The notes beneath the pieces are model-generated. The model saw only the letters and a list, made by a program, of their open reading frames with translations, was not told the DNA's origin and searched no databases. Shown one piece after another: positions 11,201 through 21,671 of a stretch of 64,000 bases of DNA. Every line of letters starts with the position of its first letter. Positions within the stretch are counted from its first letter, which is position 1. This stretch comes from Cristatella mucedo (Eukaryota; Bryozoa; Phylactolaemata; Cristatellidae), in NCBI GenBank assembly GCA_009760855.2, contig WPIO01000024.1, forward strand, positions 984,501 to 1,048,500, in the 5' to 3' direction. Position numbers and translations under genes: made by a program.

Positions 11201-14200
11201 ATGGGCTACACGTGTCCAGTATCAACCATATCGTACAGCAGCTCACAGCTCGACGCCTAGAACACCAGTCAACTTCCTGGCACGAATCGTGAGACACGAC
11301 TATCTTGCTATTACACGAATTTATTGTGTATGCAATCTAACCATAGATTACGCAATCTAACCGCTTCCCAGTCAACATTATTCCATGAACCACGAATTAT
11401 ATCTCTATGCTCATTGTTTGGGTTATGCACGTTTCACAAGTCCTTCGGAGAAGAAAGTGCATTCAAGGCTCGCTTAACTGTCGCCGTCAAAGTTGCCGAA
11501 ATAGCCTAAAGATGGCGAATGCGGCAAATAGTTGAATCGGTGCTCTTTTCGTTGTGCTAACAGGCATCAAATTAAATCAACAGTTGGTCTTTCTTGTTCC
11601 TGTGCCAAATGGCTTGCAACCTTAAAGCTGCTCTAAATAATTTAAAAAAAATATTGAATATGTCGCTTTCTTTGTAATCGTCTTTGTACGATTTAAACAT
11701 TTTATTTCGCCAAGCATTAGGCACATCGCTTCTGGTAATGACCTAGGGATAACCTACGACAATTTAAACGACGCTCCTGGCCTCCACAAGTGGGATAAAT
11801 TTTTCTTTCGATCGAAATACATGGTTTGGTAAAACTAGCGCCTTTAATTTTGTAGATCGCGGGTTTCAACTCTCTATGGACTATAGCCTTCTTTCTTCCA
11901 AGTGCAGTGGTATTTGTCTTGGACCATTTATCGCTTTCTAAATTTACTGGCCTACCAGCATGTGCGATCAGGCGATTGCAGCTGGTGTAAAACTCTGCAG
12001 ATAGGCTTGTCTGTCGTGAGCGTCGCAGTTGCCACATTACTCCACTTCTCGCCGACCTGCACTGGCTACCAGTGAGGCAACGGATTGACTTCAAGGTTTT
12101 GTCGCTCACTTTTAGGTCTCTTCATTCTATGGCTCCAGCCTATCTTTCAGATATACTACCCCATCAGGCCAAGCATCGTACTACCCGCTTCTCGGAATCC
12201 AACAGTCTGGAAATACCTCGTACAAACCTTAAATCCTTTGGAGACCGTGCATTTAGTTCAAATGCTCCCAAAGCCTGGAACTCCCTCCCGACCTGCGTCA
12301 GAACATCCCCTGACCTGACCACATTTAAAAGAAACTTAAAAACACCTATTTAGGACAGCATTTAGTGGGTCCCTGTGATTCGTCCTTGATGTGCTTATGC
12401 GTGCTGACACTGTGCATGCTGCCACTAACCACATTTGCATGCTGACCCTGTGCATGTCACCCATAACCATATTATTCATTTTGTTTGTTTTTCAAGCGTG
12501 ATTTTACTTACTATTCTATTGCATATCACTTTGCAGCAAATGTAAAGCGCCTAGAAAGAGATTAAGTTCTCTGAGGGCGCTTTATCAAGTGCAATATTAT
12601 TATTATTATTATTATTAAATTTTATTGTCGGTTTAGCTACACAGTTATGCTCTCCAGCCCCTACTGGCGGGAATGTGTGGGCTGCAAATACATTGTCGGT
12701 GCAAGTCCTCAAGTCTTTCTTAGATTTCTCTAGTAACAATGTTACGACTCTGAATTAAAATCCTGAGAACGATCCTGTGCCAATACCTCTTACATCAGCC
12801 TGTTAACATCATCACCCAAGTTCGACAAGAGAGCTCGATCATTTCTCGTCGATTCTATCTTAATATTTAATTTTTCGATACACTGAAAAGGCCGGTAGTG
12901 TTCTGGAACATCATGAAGTTTGAGCATATCTATGCCGTGATATCTGAAAATGCCGCGATGCAACACGCACTGTTGTTGACGGTCATTTTATGGAATACCT
13001 CTACAAAAGCGCTGCGGTGGCTCCGCCTAATCCAGCAGCCTGCAGCAACATGAATGCACACGCGGTCTGCTGCTGGCGATCCCCCCAGTGCTGACGTCAC
13101 CGCGTTACCTGCCCGGTCTCGTGATCTTTGTGACCTCTTGGGAGAGCTTTCGAGCCCTTTCACTTGAAACTTGGCTATTTCGCGCGCTTGAAGGACGTGC
13201 TGATAGCGGGGGACTTCAACGCCGACTGCACGTACATTTCCGGCAGCAACTGGGGCAAAGTGCGTCTACGGACTGACGCCCGCTTCTCGTGGCTCATCGG
13301 AGACTGCGAGGACACGACGGCGACAGACACCGACTGCGCCTACGATAGGCGAGTGACCTGTCAGAGCGTTGCTCTCTGCACGCGCAGGCAGCCAGCGCAA
13401 GGCTTGTCGCCCGCAGCGACCGTCTCCCGTCTGCTGTAGACTCGTGGCCGCTGGCAGCCGCTTGCCGCTGGCCGTCATCCCAGGAACTGCGAAGCCGTAC
13501 ATCTATAGTTCGCCGGGGCTGCCAGCTGTCAACGTAAGCAAGGCGCCGCCGCCGCCGCAGCAGCAGCAGCGCAGGCTCGATCGTCCAGCGGCCCGACGAT
13601 AGTTCGGCTGCTGCCAGCTGCTCGCAGTTCGTTCTCGCTTGAGGCTCAGCGATTATAGGTGGACGAGTGGGCTCGCGTCCGGCGGCGCGTTCCGCTATTA
13701 AAAGGTCAAGCTTTCGCAGGATGATGATAATAATAATAAAATAATGCATCCGATATAGTGCCCGCAGAGAACTCATTCTCTGTCTAGGCAATGGACTTAC
13801 ATCTGCTGCAAAGGAAGCACGATCGCATGGTTAGTGGTAGTCAAAGCTCGATACACAGCAAAAATAGCATGACGGCAACTCGGCGAACTTGCTGCGTTCC
13901 TCTTCATGCTTTTTTCACGATGCTCCTGACCAAATTTTCCAGATTTTCTTACTCGAAATTTAGTCTTCAAAAAAATTTTAATTCGTACAAAATGCAGCTT
14001 TAGACGATGAGGCTCAGGGAGGCAATGCGGCGCTGACCTGAGCACTCCTAGTCCGCGGTATAGCTTTATTGCCACAGCTCAAACTTTTTGCAGATTGCCA
14101 GTCGAAATAGATTCCGCTCTTCTTTACATTATACTAATTCTTAGCTTATGTATGCATCGCCGGTCTGTGATTAGAGCGGCATAGGACCGGTAGAACCAGC

Positions 14201-17200
14201 GGGTCTACCGTGGCTTTTAAGCCAAGTGAATGCGAAACCCTAATTAAGAAACTCTTTCGATGTCTTGCCTTGACTCCTTGTTGTCGCTCCAGTCGTCTAT
14301 TCTACAGTCGTCCAGTCGTCGCTATTATTATGTATGCCTCTAATTGTCTCTATGTTCCGTCTCAGCGATTCTCCGTGTCAGTCCGTGCTATCCATTATTC
14401 TTCGTTTCGAGAGACGCTCGCATATCTTTTTGGCCATTAACTCGTACTGGAAGCCTTGAAGACTTTACTGTTCGATATAGGAAGCTTTCTTCAAGCATTC
14501 AAGCCATTCAAAAAAAAATTTTCAAAGCCCCTAGAAATAAATTGTGTCTCTGAGGGCGCTTTATCGAGGCTATTCTTATTATATTATTATTATGAATATT
14601 AAGCTAAAACTTACCTGTTCCTCCCAGGCTTTACTTCGTCCACGTGAATTTTCGTTTGTATGCTTGAGCTTGCTGAAATTGTGCACGAATCACTAAGCAA
14701 TTGGCATGCTTCCCTTACAGCACACTAAAGGCCTAGAAAGAGGTATGGTTCTTTAGGGGCGGCATATAAATATCTTCAATATGATTATCACTATTAACTA
14801 AGAAATATATACGGTTTCGTCGATTTACTAGCAGAAATGCCAAGGTAACCTAAAAGCATATACTTCTAGTAAATATATCTGTGCTCAAACTAATTCAAAC
14901 CCGCGAGCGCACAAACACACACACGGACGCATTCACACAAGGACGCACACACGTACGCGTGGTGCACACATGACAGCATGCGCACGAGCGGCCATAGCCC
15001 AGAGGTAAGGGGCTCCCACTTCACGACCTAGGCAATCTACTATTTCCCAACGCAAGTGGAGATCATAGTCATTAAGGTTCTTTTTTCGCTTTTTAAATGA
15101 GTTTGTACGATCTTTTAACGCGCGTGTTTTACTTTGAGCAGCCACTAATGGAAAATGTCAGCCTCTTCCATCCAATCCTGAAAGCAGCACCTGTCCGGGA
15201 CAGCGGCAGCGGCAGCGGCTGCAAAGGCTTCAATTTCACCCGAGGCGGCTGCTTTCCCGATCTTCGTCAGCTGCGCGCGCTTTCAGACGCGACCGCGATT
15301 CAATTCTAATTTGCCTCCGGTCGTCCAATGACGTTTGTCGTTTTCTCGTCACGCGAACACATGTCTCCAATCATGCCAATTTTTGACACGCGGGCGCACA
15401 AGCGATCTTGCGACTTGCTAATGTAGCTTCAGGGCTCGAACGTGCTAGTGGACATCGGATAAAACAAGCGTTAGACACTAAAGTTTTGCTGATTTTGCAG
15501 CCTCGTTTGTGTGGCGGCAGAAGTGCTGTCTTTCTGTAGCACGAGGCGCCCCCCCCCGTCGTTGCGCTCTGGTTTCGGATGCTCGAAGAGTCAGTAAATC
15601 CAAGAGCCAGTAATCGCATGCTCATTTTCCCTTTGTGCTCATCCTGCAGGTTGTGCATGCACTGCATATCCAGTGCATGTCTACCACGGTTCGCGAGTCA
15701 CGTATCACCTTAAAATCCCCAGCATTAATCACTTGACATCTGCTTGTTGCCTGCTGCTTGAGGTTGCTATCGCAAGTCATCTGTTCATGCTTTTTATGTA
15801 GCGTCTGTAAATGGCCTAGAAAGAGATTCAGTTCTTTGAGGGTGCTATACAAATGCATTATTATTATTACTATTACTATAGTAATCTGAGTGCTGCTCCA
15901 AAACGATACTTGCCATTAAATAGGCGCATTACCTCCTATGTCAAGTGGGCCTACTTTCTTGCTTCGCGTCTAGATTAATGCAATTCCCTTCATTCAAGAA
16001 TGCTACCCTGTGCGCTTATTAATCTGCAACGGATGCAAAATTCGACACCTGATCTATCTGTCAGCAATCTGATCTGTCGCCAACGGCGTACCTTCCAAAT
16101 CACATCACTTCTATCAGAGCTACACTGGCTTCATATCAAGTATCGAATCGATTTCAAGATCCTCTCTCTTTCCTACACGGTGATTACTCGCTTGAAGCGG
16201 CCTCCCTATCTGACCTCGTTGCTCCGCCAGTCACGCGCTCCTCTAGCCAGGGTTCTTACGAACTAGCCGCCCCGGATGTCTTCCTGCACACTTGTCTCGC
16301 CCACTTGTCTATGCACGTTACTTTTGCCCTTTCCTCCTGAGCAGAGCCTCGGCTGCAGCCGCGATCGCGAGGCAGCCCCGCCCGTAAGTCTGGGAAAGGC
16401 AGGCTAACCGAATTAGCGGATCGTCGAGGCGTCACGTGAGGCGGGCGTGCTGCGAGTGCCAAGCTCCGGTGAGCTCCGCCGAGCTCTGCGAACGGGTAGG
16501 AGCAGGTGGGCGTCTGAGCCCGCTGCGACTGAACCAGACCATGCGGGCAGGCCCGACCTCTGACCGTCGAACGCATGCCCGCAGGTTGGCAACGTGGCCG
16601 CCACTTAGGGAATGCAGAGGGCCGCGGCGCTGCAGCCGGATCCATGCAGACGCGGTTAGAAGAAAGGCCGTCGTCGAAACCGCTCGTTCCAAAGCCCTGA
16701 CCGGAAGGAAGGCAGCCCTGACCGGAAGGAAGACAGCCCTGACCGGAAGAAAGACAGCCCTGACCGGAAAAAAGGCAGCCCTGGCTGGAAAGAAGGAGCC
16801 CCTGAGCGGCCTGCCGGTTTCCGCCCGATCGTGCACTCCGGTCCTCTATGGACAATGAATTAGCTGCTCTATTCCTCCGCTTACAGACCGTTGGCGACAG
16901 AATCTTTTGCTCTGCAGGTCCCAGACTGTGTGACGGACTTCCGCGATTCTTACGCAGCGACATCGACTCTCCTGCTTCTATCTGCGGCACATCCTTTCCA
17001 GTCGTCCTGAGCTGCTACTTCCATGCTACTCACTTACTCGACTGCCCTGCTGACTCTGAAGCTGTGCTGCTCACTTTCTCTGTGCTGCGTCAGACGAAGT
17101 CTACTGTCGAACGAAGTCTACTGACCGAAGTCTACCGAATGCGTGTCGAAAGCCGCTTAGGCTTTGAGTGCGCTCTACAAAACTCTCTCGCGCGTAGCAC

Positions 17201-19316
17201 AGTCACACTGTCTTTGTGGAGCTAGAGACGGAGGAGCTACATTAGATTACTCGAATGACGGTCGTCGAGTCGGCTTCTGCAGGCGGCAGGCAGACACCGA
17301 GTTCCCTTTTTCGGTTTTCCTCTTCGCTGCTCGTCCTTCGGCCGCCGCAAGCCGCAAGTCGCAGGAAGGACGTCGCTTCGACGGCGTCCTGGTCATTCGT
17401 GAGCTGCTCAAGCTCTCAACGCGTCCTGCTAGACCGGTTCTTTTGAAAGCTGCTTCCTCCTTCGTGAGGCTTCCGAGTATTTAGCTTCCATGTCTTTAGC
17501 GGCGGTTAACTGCAGCGGCGGCCGAAGCGAGGAGGAGGAGGAGCAGACTCTCGGCCCCTTAGATAATCAACTGGACACTTCTAACACGAAAGGGTGCAAA
17601 GCCAAAAGTGCACTTCTTCAATGTAAGCTGCAAATGTGAAGTAAGCGTCCGCGATTGAACGGCCCAATTTAAAATTGATGCAGAATAGCCGTGGATGCCA
17701 TCACTCCCGCTTGCAGTAAAGGGTAGTAAAGGCTCGCTCGCTCGCTCGCTGAAAGACTCGAGCATGCGATCCGCGAGGGTCACGATGTGCGAGCACCTCA
17801 ACCCTGGGCAAAGACCCGTGTGACTAGAAGCACGTGACTAGAAGCACATTCACACAGGTGCGAGCTGCTAAAGAGGTTGCTAAAGACGCTCCACGGCGCT
17901 GAATCGGCCAGCGAAGTGAGATGCACGCACTGCAGGACTGGAGCACACGACTTCGGGATCGAGGTCGTAAAAAGCAATCGCCTTACCTAGTGTGCCATCG
18001 CGGCTCACCAGCGATTCCGAGAGTGGCGTGCAATGGACGCGCAATTCTACTGCGGGCTCAGCAAAGCGAGTCCGCAGGCAGCGAGCTGCAAGCGGAAGCA
18101 GAAGAGTGGCCGTCGCAGGAGCCAGTCGCTCCCGCTCGAAGCGGAAAGAAACTCAGCACTGCCCAATAGCGCTGCCGTGGGACCCTCGACTCAAACGAAA
18201 TCTCGCACCGACGCTGCACCCTGACAAGCCGCCAATCGCAGATGCGCTCCTTGCGACGGCGAAAGACGTCAACGAGTGGTCGCCATTTGCTTAAATGGCT
18301 CGCGAATGCCAGTCGTCGTGAGCTAGCGCGTTGGCCGCTTCGTTCAATTAGCGCGAGCTCGTCACCGCTGCGCCGAGTTCGTCGCTCTGACCTTCATCGC
18401 ACTGGCTCTTGCGTCAATGACTTTAGTTAAATCGGCCACCGTTCGGCGTCTGCCGGTCACTGTGCTCCTTTCCGACCGTGAGCGGCCTCTCGTAGTTCGA
18501 GAGCCAACTCTGCAGCCAACTTGCTGCGCGGTCGGTCGGTCGGCGCCTTCTTCCACTCGCTGGAAACCTCGCCAGCCGGACCGCCAGGCTCCGCCGCGCC
18601 AGCATCCTTAATGCTTCTATATATATATATATATATTTCCTTTCTGCTATCCGGCGCTTCTTCAGTCGCTTTCTCGCCGCTTCCGCTGCTAGGGATGGGA
18701 AGGCTTTAGTTTGGTTCTCGCTGCAGCCTGCGGTCTCCTTTGCGGTTCTCCTTCATCTTTTTCTCCTCTTTTCTCCTTTTCGCTTTGGCGAAAAGCGTCC
18801 GCGACGGTCGGCCTCTCTCAGACTGAATGCGGCCGCTTGATAAAATGACAGGTCAGCGATCACTATCCTGTGGAAGTGGCTCTGTCCGGAAAGCCGAACG
18901 TCGCCTTGCAGCAGCAGTTCTCGGCGACGCTCTCGCTCTCGGTCAAAAGCAGCTGGCCGTCTGCAGCGGCGGCCTTGACTGCGCTGAGGAAGGCGACGGC
19001 CACGCCGCTCGGCGGACAAGCCGTCGGCTACCGGATCTGGGAGTCTTCATACGGCGGCAACGTCACGGTCTACGCAAGGCGAGCTCAGGTTTCCGACGTC
19101 ACATCCACCGTAGAGCAGTTTGCCGCGAGCTTCCCAGGCGTCGTTAATGACGGCACGAGAGCGATGCTGCTCGGCTACTTCCGGTCAAGCGACGCCATGC
19201 AGAGGCCGTTCGTGCACGGCCTGCAGCCGCCGCAGCCATTGACATTTGATGTCACGATCAGCTGCGCCCTCAACGAGATGATATGCTCGGTGGCTGTGGA
19301 CAGTCGCGTGCACTGA
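1095..19316 (+). CDS. Secreted DNase I-family endonuclease with C-terminal extension (8 exons)
   Basis: Divalent-metal-dependent endonuclease of the DNase I / exonuclease-endonuclease-phosphatase fold, expected to be secreted and to cut DNA. Coding exons: 1095-1460, 2223-2311, 5152-5232, 5500-5600, 9642-9754, 13194-13348, 13440-13533, 18852-19316. Together they make 1464 bases, 487 residues plus stop, in frame at every junction. A hydrophobic signal peptide (about 1-24) is followed by a Pro/Ala/Ser-rich linker to about residue 94, then the nuclease domain. Catalytic and metal-site residues are all visible: N102 (GSFNAQ), E134 (LLQEIRDS), H223 (MAIHAEP), D257 and N259 (AGDFNADC), D301 (CAYDR), D336-H337 (VSDHYP). 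C262 and C298 match the conserved disulfide of the family; the small second disulfide loop is absent. Residues 346-487 are an added tail with C471 and C478. Intron 6 has a GC donor. Orthology within DNase1/DNase1L was not resolved. Confidence 0.92.
2223..2311 (+). CDS. DNase gene exon 2
   Basis: Begins after TTTGCAG, ends before GTGAGG, phase 2. Encodes residues 123-151 including YDIMLLQEIRDS with catalytic E134. Confidence 0.92.
3727..3790 (-). mobile_element. LINE-A 3' tail fragment
   Basis: An AAT microsatellite is followed by the reverse complement of the LINE-A terminal motif (AGCACCCTTAGAGAACTGAAT). Severely 5'-truncated copy in DNase intron 2. Confidence 0.7.
5152..5232 (+). CDS. DNase gene exon 3
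   Basis: Begins after GTTGTAG and ends before GTAAGT. Encodes the conserved VVSARLGRTSSKEQYAFYYR segment (about residues 152-179), which matches the V-S-x-x-L-G-R-x-x-x-K-E block of DNase I. Confidence 0.92.
5500..5600 (+). CDS. DNase gene exon 4
   Basis: Residues 180-212 including DWFQREPYTVRF, the family's F-x-R-E-P motif. Acceptor CGCGCAG, donor GTAACC. N186-A-T is a possible N-glycosylation site. Confidence 0.9.
6575..6805 (+). mobile_element. LINE-A 3' fragment
   Basis: Shares the TTTATCACAGCATTTAGTGG and TGTAAAGTGCCTAGCAAGAG segments with other LINE-A 3' ends, for example near 12350-12570. Located in DNase intron 4. Confidence 0.75.
6815..6945 (-). mobile_element. LINE-A coding relic
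   Basis: The minus frame contains EHIASKVNSAYFQL, related to DDHISSTVKPAYFLL in the LINE-A copy at 56.9 kb. An old, decayed fragment. Confidence 0.55.
7735..7833 (+). mobile_element. LINE-B 3' end nested inside LINE-B
   Basis: A copy of the LINE-B terminus (GTGCGCTATGCAAAACTTCC to AGAGAAACATTAC) interrupts the LINE-B coding remnant between the codons for ...KFEY and VSPLLKEL. Confidence 0.75.
8190..8270 (+). mobile_element. LINE-A tail nested in LINE-B with target duplication
   Basis: An 81-base LINE-A tail (AAAGCGCCTAGAAAGAGATT ... ATT repeat) is flanked by ATTACCTCA at 8181-8189 and 8271-8279, a 9-bp target-site duplication. It shows that 5'-truncated insertion of LINE-A occurred here. 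Confidence 0.85.
8426..8535. repeat. 110-bp near-perfect palindrome at a LINE-B end
   Basis: Arms 8426-8480 and 8481-8535 are reverse complements with a single mismatched pair (8477/8484), centred on AACGTT. The left arm is the LINE-B 3' terminus plus downstream bases; the right arm is its inverted copy. Confidence 0.92.
9642..9754 (+). CDS. DNase gene exon 5
   Basis: Begins after GTCCCGCAG and ends before GTAAGC. Residues 214-250 with catalytic H223 in FAIMAIHAEPTDAV. Confidence 0.92.
10083..10123. repeat. Hairpin, 17-bp perfect arms
   Basis: AGGTCGCAGGTCGGCTC (10083-10099) and its exact reverse complement (10107-10123) flank a 7-base loop in DNase intron 5. Confidence 0.92.
10170..10255 (+). 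mobile_element. LINE-A 3' tail
   Basis: AAAGTGTCTAGAAAGAGGTC followed by a degenerate ATT-type tail in DNase intron 5. Confidence 0.7.
10925..11060 (-). mobile_element. LINE-A 3' fragment
   Basis: Starts with an AATAAT-like tail, then CACCCTCAGAGATCTTAATC and GCAAAATGCGCAGG-type sequence: the reverse complement of the LINE-A end. Confidence 0.75.
11945..12617 (+). mobile_element. LINE-A C-terminal ORF2 part and 3' end
   Basis: Reads QLVQNSAA, LADLHWLPVRQRIDFKVLSL, APAYLSDILPHQAK and KAWNSLP, typical of the end of ORF2 in L2/CR1-type LINEs. It ends in GCGCCTAGAAAGAGATTAAG plus an ATT repeat. The best single LINE-A 3' end in the DNase gene (intron 5). Confidence 0.88.
13194..13348 (+). CDS. 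DNase gene exon 6 (GC donor)
   Basis: Residues 251-301 with AGDFNADC, WLIGDCEDTTAT and CAYD. The only junction that keeps the conserved frame into exon 7 is TACGATAG followed by GCGAGT, a GC donor. The nearby GT (13352) shifts frame and is rejected. Confidence 0.88.
13440..13533 (+). CDS. DNase gene exon 7
   Basis: Follows CTGCTGTAG and ends before GTAAGC. Encodes residues 303-333 (LVAAGSRLPLAVIPGTAKPY), which align with the family block between the AYDR and SDHYP motifs. Confidence 0.85.
13721..13860 (-). mobile_element. LINE-A 3' fragment
   Basis: Begins with a GAT/AAT repeat, then GTGCCCGCAGAGAACTCATT and GCTGCAAAGGAAGCACGATC, the reverse complement of the LINE-A end. DNase intron 7. Confidence 0.75.
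14510..14595 (+). mobile_element. LINE-A tail
   Basis: CAAAGCCCCTAGAAATAAAT, then GAGGGCGCTTTATCG and an ATTATT tail. 5'-truncated copy in DNase intron 7. Confidence 0.7.
14695..14790 (+). mobile_element. LINE-A tail
   Basis: GGCCTAGAAAGAGGTATGG and GGCGGCATATAAATATC: a diverged LINE-A terminus. Confidence 0.6.
15780..15882 (+). mobile_element. LINE-A tail
   Basis: GTAAATGGCCTAGAAAGAGA to GGGTGCTATACAAATGC and an ATT/ACT repeat. Upstream bases from about 15650 may belong to the same copy. Confidence 0.75.
15945..16262 (+). mobile_element. LINE ORF2 fragment (L2/CR1-like)
   Basis: Encodes LQRMQNST, ITSLLSELHWL and IDFKILSLSYTV, the ORF2 C-terminal block of L2/CR1-like LINEs, without a recognisable tail. 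It diverges from families A and B and may be a third family. Confidence 0.65.
16693..16797. repeat. 21-bp minisatellite, about 5 copies
   Basis: Unit AGCCCTGACCGGAAGGAAGGC-like, repeating at 16693, 16714, 16735, 16756 and 16777. As 21 is divisible by three, it stays open in several frames and creates spurious repetitive ORFs on both strands. Confidence 0.88.
16838..17245 (+). mobile_element. LINE-B 3' part
   Basis: Encodes LDNELAALFLRLQTVGDRIF and LSCYFHATHLLDC, then GAGTGCGCTCTACAAAACTC and a GACGGAGGAGCTACATTAG end. DNase intron 7. Confidence 0.82.
17936..18000 (-). mobile_element. SINE2 head fragment
   Basis: Contains the reverse complement of the SINE2 tRNA-like head: TCGAGGTCGTAAAAAGCAAT and CTTACCTAGTGTGCCATC. 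The tail half is missing. Confidence 0.65.
18617..18640. repeat. (TA)n microsatellite
   Basis: About 12 TA units in DNase intron 7, 212 bases before exon 8. Confidence 0.9.
18852..19316 (+). CDS. DNase gene exon 8 (SDHYP motif plus unique tail)
   Basis: Begins after AATGACAG with VSDHYPVEV (residues 334-342), the last active-site motif, where DNase I proteins normally end. The frame continues for about 145 more residues to TGA at 19314-19316. The tail alternates hydrophobic strands and an Ala-rich helix-like stretch, has N403-V-T and a C-x6-C pair (C471, C478), and matches no domain I know. Confidence 0.88.
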   Translation, partial: VSDHYPVEVALSGKPNVALQQQFSATLSLSVKSSWPSAAAALTALRKATATPLGGQAVGYRIWESSYGGNVTVYARRAQVSDVTSTVEQFAASFPGVVNDGTRAMLLGYFRSSDAMQRPFVHGLQPPQPLTFDVTISCALNEMICSVAVDSRVH

Positions 19317-19715
19317 CTGCGGCGGGCGCTCTCGCGAAGTTAGTGCAGGCGGAGCTTGAATAGAGTGAACGCTGCGGTCCAAGCGAGCGACGCCGTTTTT
19401 TTTCTTTCGCAATGAGAGACGCGCCATCCTCCGTCGCTTCATGAAATCGGGTGGACATCGTTTAAAAACGATTAACCTCGCGTCTGGGGCGTCCGATGAA
19501 TACGCTACTTCAGCGTTTTGCTTTCATCTACTTAAGCGAATGACTCTCTCAGAAACGCTCAGCCATATCTCACTGCCTAAACGACTGTTAAGAAGAGGAG
19601 TAAGTGTGGGTCTGACTCGACGGCCGCAACGCGAAAAGTACCGCGAGCAACAGCACTGCGACAAAATCAGTCGACAGGAAAATATTCAAGTGGCAAATTC
19701 CAAGTCAGTCTCCCC

Positions 19716-19866
19716 TGCCGAGCTGGTTTGGTCCAGCGGTTAAGGTGCTCGCCCCGACCAAGGTCAGGCTGAGATCGTGGGCTCGAGCCCCGAGGCATAT
19801 GTGAAGCGCCTGAATAGAGATTAAGTTATCTTGGGACGCTATACAAATGAGTAATTTATTATATAT
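19716..19866 (+). mobile_element. SINE1 (tRNA-like head, LINE-A-like tail)
   Basis: A-box-like TGGTCCAGCGGTTAAGGTGC and B-box-like GATCGTGGGCTCGAGCCCCG, then AAGCGCCTGAATAGAGATTA and GACGCTATACAAATGAG, resembling the LINE-A terminus. Confidence 0.85.
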
Positions 19867-20936
19867 ATTATATATATTCTTAGTGCTGCATCTCCGGTCA
19901 GCAAAGAGCAACAAACAGGAAACGTACGAACGGCATGTCAGAGGTCAGCTTCTCCGACTGCGTCGCATATTAAAGCTCGGCTTCTCCTATCTCTATCCTT
20001 TGAGCGCTCTAAACCCCCCCCGCGAGCATCAATTCTCGAATGACCAAGATGGCGCGATCATGAAGCTGCCAATAATCCATAATTGACTAACTTGCGGTTT
20101 ACCGGTCAAATGCCCTCCTATCACCGCCACACGAGCGCCAAGACGCACGCTAGGTGCTGCGTAGAGGGGGAATTCGTTTCACACTTACCCAAATCTAAAC
20201 GACCATTACTAGTCGTCGAGCTGAACGCTTTAAGTATGCATTCCACCACAACTCAAGTAAGCAACTAATTACGCGTAGTCGTACGCGCGAAGCTCATTGC
20301 CTCTGCTAATGTTGGCCAGTCCGCCGCGGCGGTTCTTAGTAGCCAAACAAATTAAAAAGACGCAAAAGGACAGTGTTATTTCTACATCCTCTTTAAAGAG
20401 TAATTATATCTTTTCATAGCCCCAATCGTATTCCGCTCGTACCTTTCAAAGTGGCACTTAATGGAGTTGGTCCGCATTGAAGCTTGTTCCCGATGGATCA
20501 AAGCAAGATCGATTAAATCCTCGGGATTCGCTTGGAGTACGTCCCAAGGCTATGGCGTCAGCTCTGGACGCGCGGCACTAAGGTTATGTTTGAATTCGGC
20601 GAAAAAACAACAGTAGTTTGTGGCGGTATCTTGTAACATGAAACTCTTTTGAACTTTTTGCACTGGACCGACCTGCTCTTATCTGCGACCGTCGAGCGCC
20701 ACTTATCGGACGGCCGGTTTGCAGTCTCGGCACCTGAGCGCACCTCCCCAAAAGACGGCGCTTAAGCGGCGCGCCTGCAGCGCCCCGTTGGCCTTCGTGG
20801 CCGTGTAGCCCCTTCCCTGAGGCTATCGGGCTTTCAGGTAGGAGGGGCTGGGATTTAGCTTGTCGGGCAGTGCGCCGTCTGCTTGCAGCTTTGAGGCGTT
20901 CCTCTACACTGGGCGGGGGGGCGGGTTCTCACGCTT

Positions 20937-21120
20937 CCTTTGCAACAAATGTAAAATGCCAAGAAAGAGAGTGGGCTTTTTGAGTGCGCTGTAACATACG
21001 TATCATTATTAGTACTACTATTACTAATAGTATTGATATTATTAATTGTATTAGTATTATATTAGTATTATTATTATGTATTAGTATTATATTATTTTGT
21101 ATTAGTATTACCAATTAATG
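20937..21120 (+). mobile_element. LINE-A tail with expanded ATT repeat
   Basis: TTTGCAACAAATGTAAAATG, then CAAGAAAGAGAGTGGGC, followed by about 115 bases of degenerate ATT/AGT repeat. Confidence 0.75.
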
Positions 21121-21477
21121 TTTACTCATTATTAGTTTTGCTACTGCTTTGCCAGCTATGATTGATCGAATGTGAAATGAGATGCCCAGGACTAAGAAAG
21201 TCCCAGACAGGCATGCAGAAGCCTACTTCATCATCCACACACACAATAATGAACGCTTTCACACAGTACACTATTGACCTAGTCCTAATTATTTGCATGA
21301 GCACTTAGCAAAGTGCTCATGCTGGTTTCTGACAAACCTCTCCACGCCACGTCAGTCAACTGTCGCTATTCTCTTACTTTCCACTAACATACATGTAAAC
21401 TGAACTACGAGCTGTAAGACACCCGCACTGTGATATTTCTATGGATACTCAATCGCAGCGTAGTTTTCACTAAACCT

Positions 21478-21670
21478 TATAATAATAATAATAATGCACT
21501 TGATAAACCACCCTCAGAGAACTAAATCTCTTTCTAGGCGCTTTACATTGGCTGCAAAGGGAAATGCAATTGAATGGTGAGTAATAGCATGCTTGATAAA
21601 CAACATGAATAACATGGTTAGGGGTGGCATGCACAGGGTCAGCATGCAAATGTGGTTAGTGGCAGCATAA
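21478..21670 (-). mobile_element. LINE-A 3' fragment
   Basis: AATAATAAT then GCACTTGATAAACCACCCTC and ACATGGTTAGGGGTGGCATG; closely matches the copy at 54173. Confidence 0.85.
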
Positions 21671-21671
21671 C

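Noticed and set aside
12072-12353. ORF as a host gene
   Set aside because: Matches the ORF2 end of LINE-A, with the LINE terminus just downstream.
16256-16990. 244-codon minus-strand frame, the longest in the window
   Set aside because: Its length comes from the 21-bp minisatellite and it runs antisense through a LINE-B copy; the encoded SGQGCLP repeats are a by-product.
19716-19800. Possible tRNA gene
   Set aside because: A- and B-box-like motifs are present, but the same head recurs in several dispersed copies with a LINE-like tail and no convincing cloverleaf; called SINE1.
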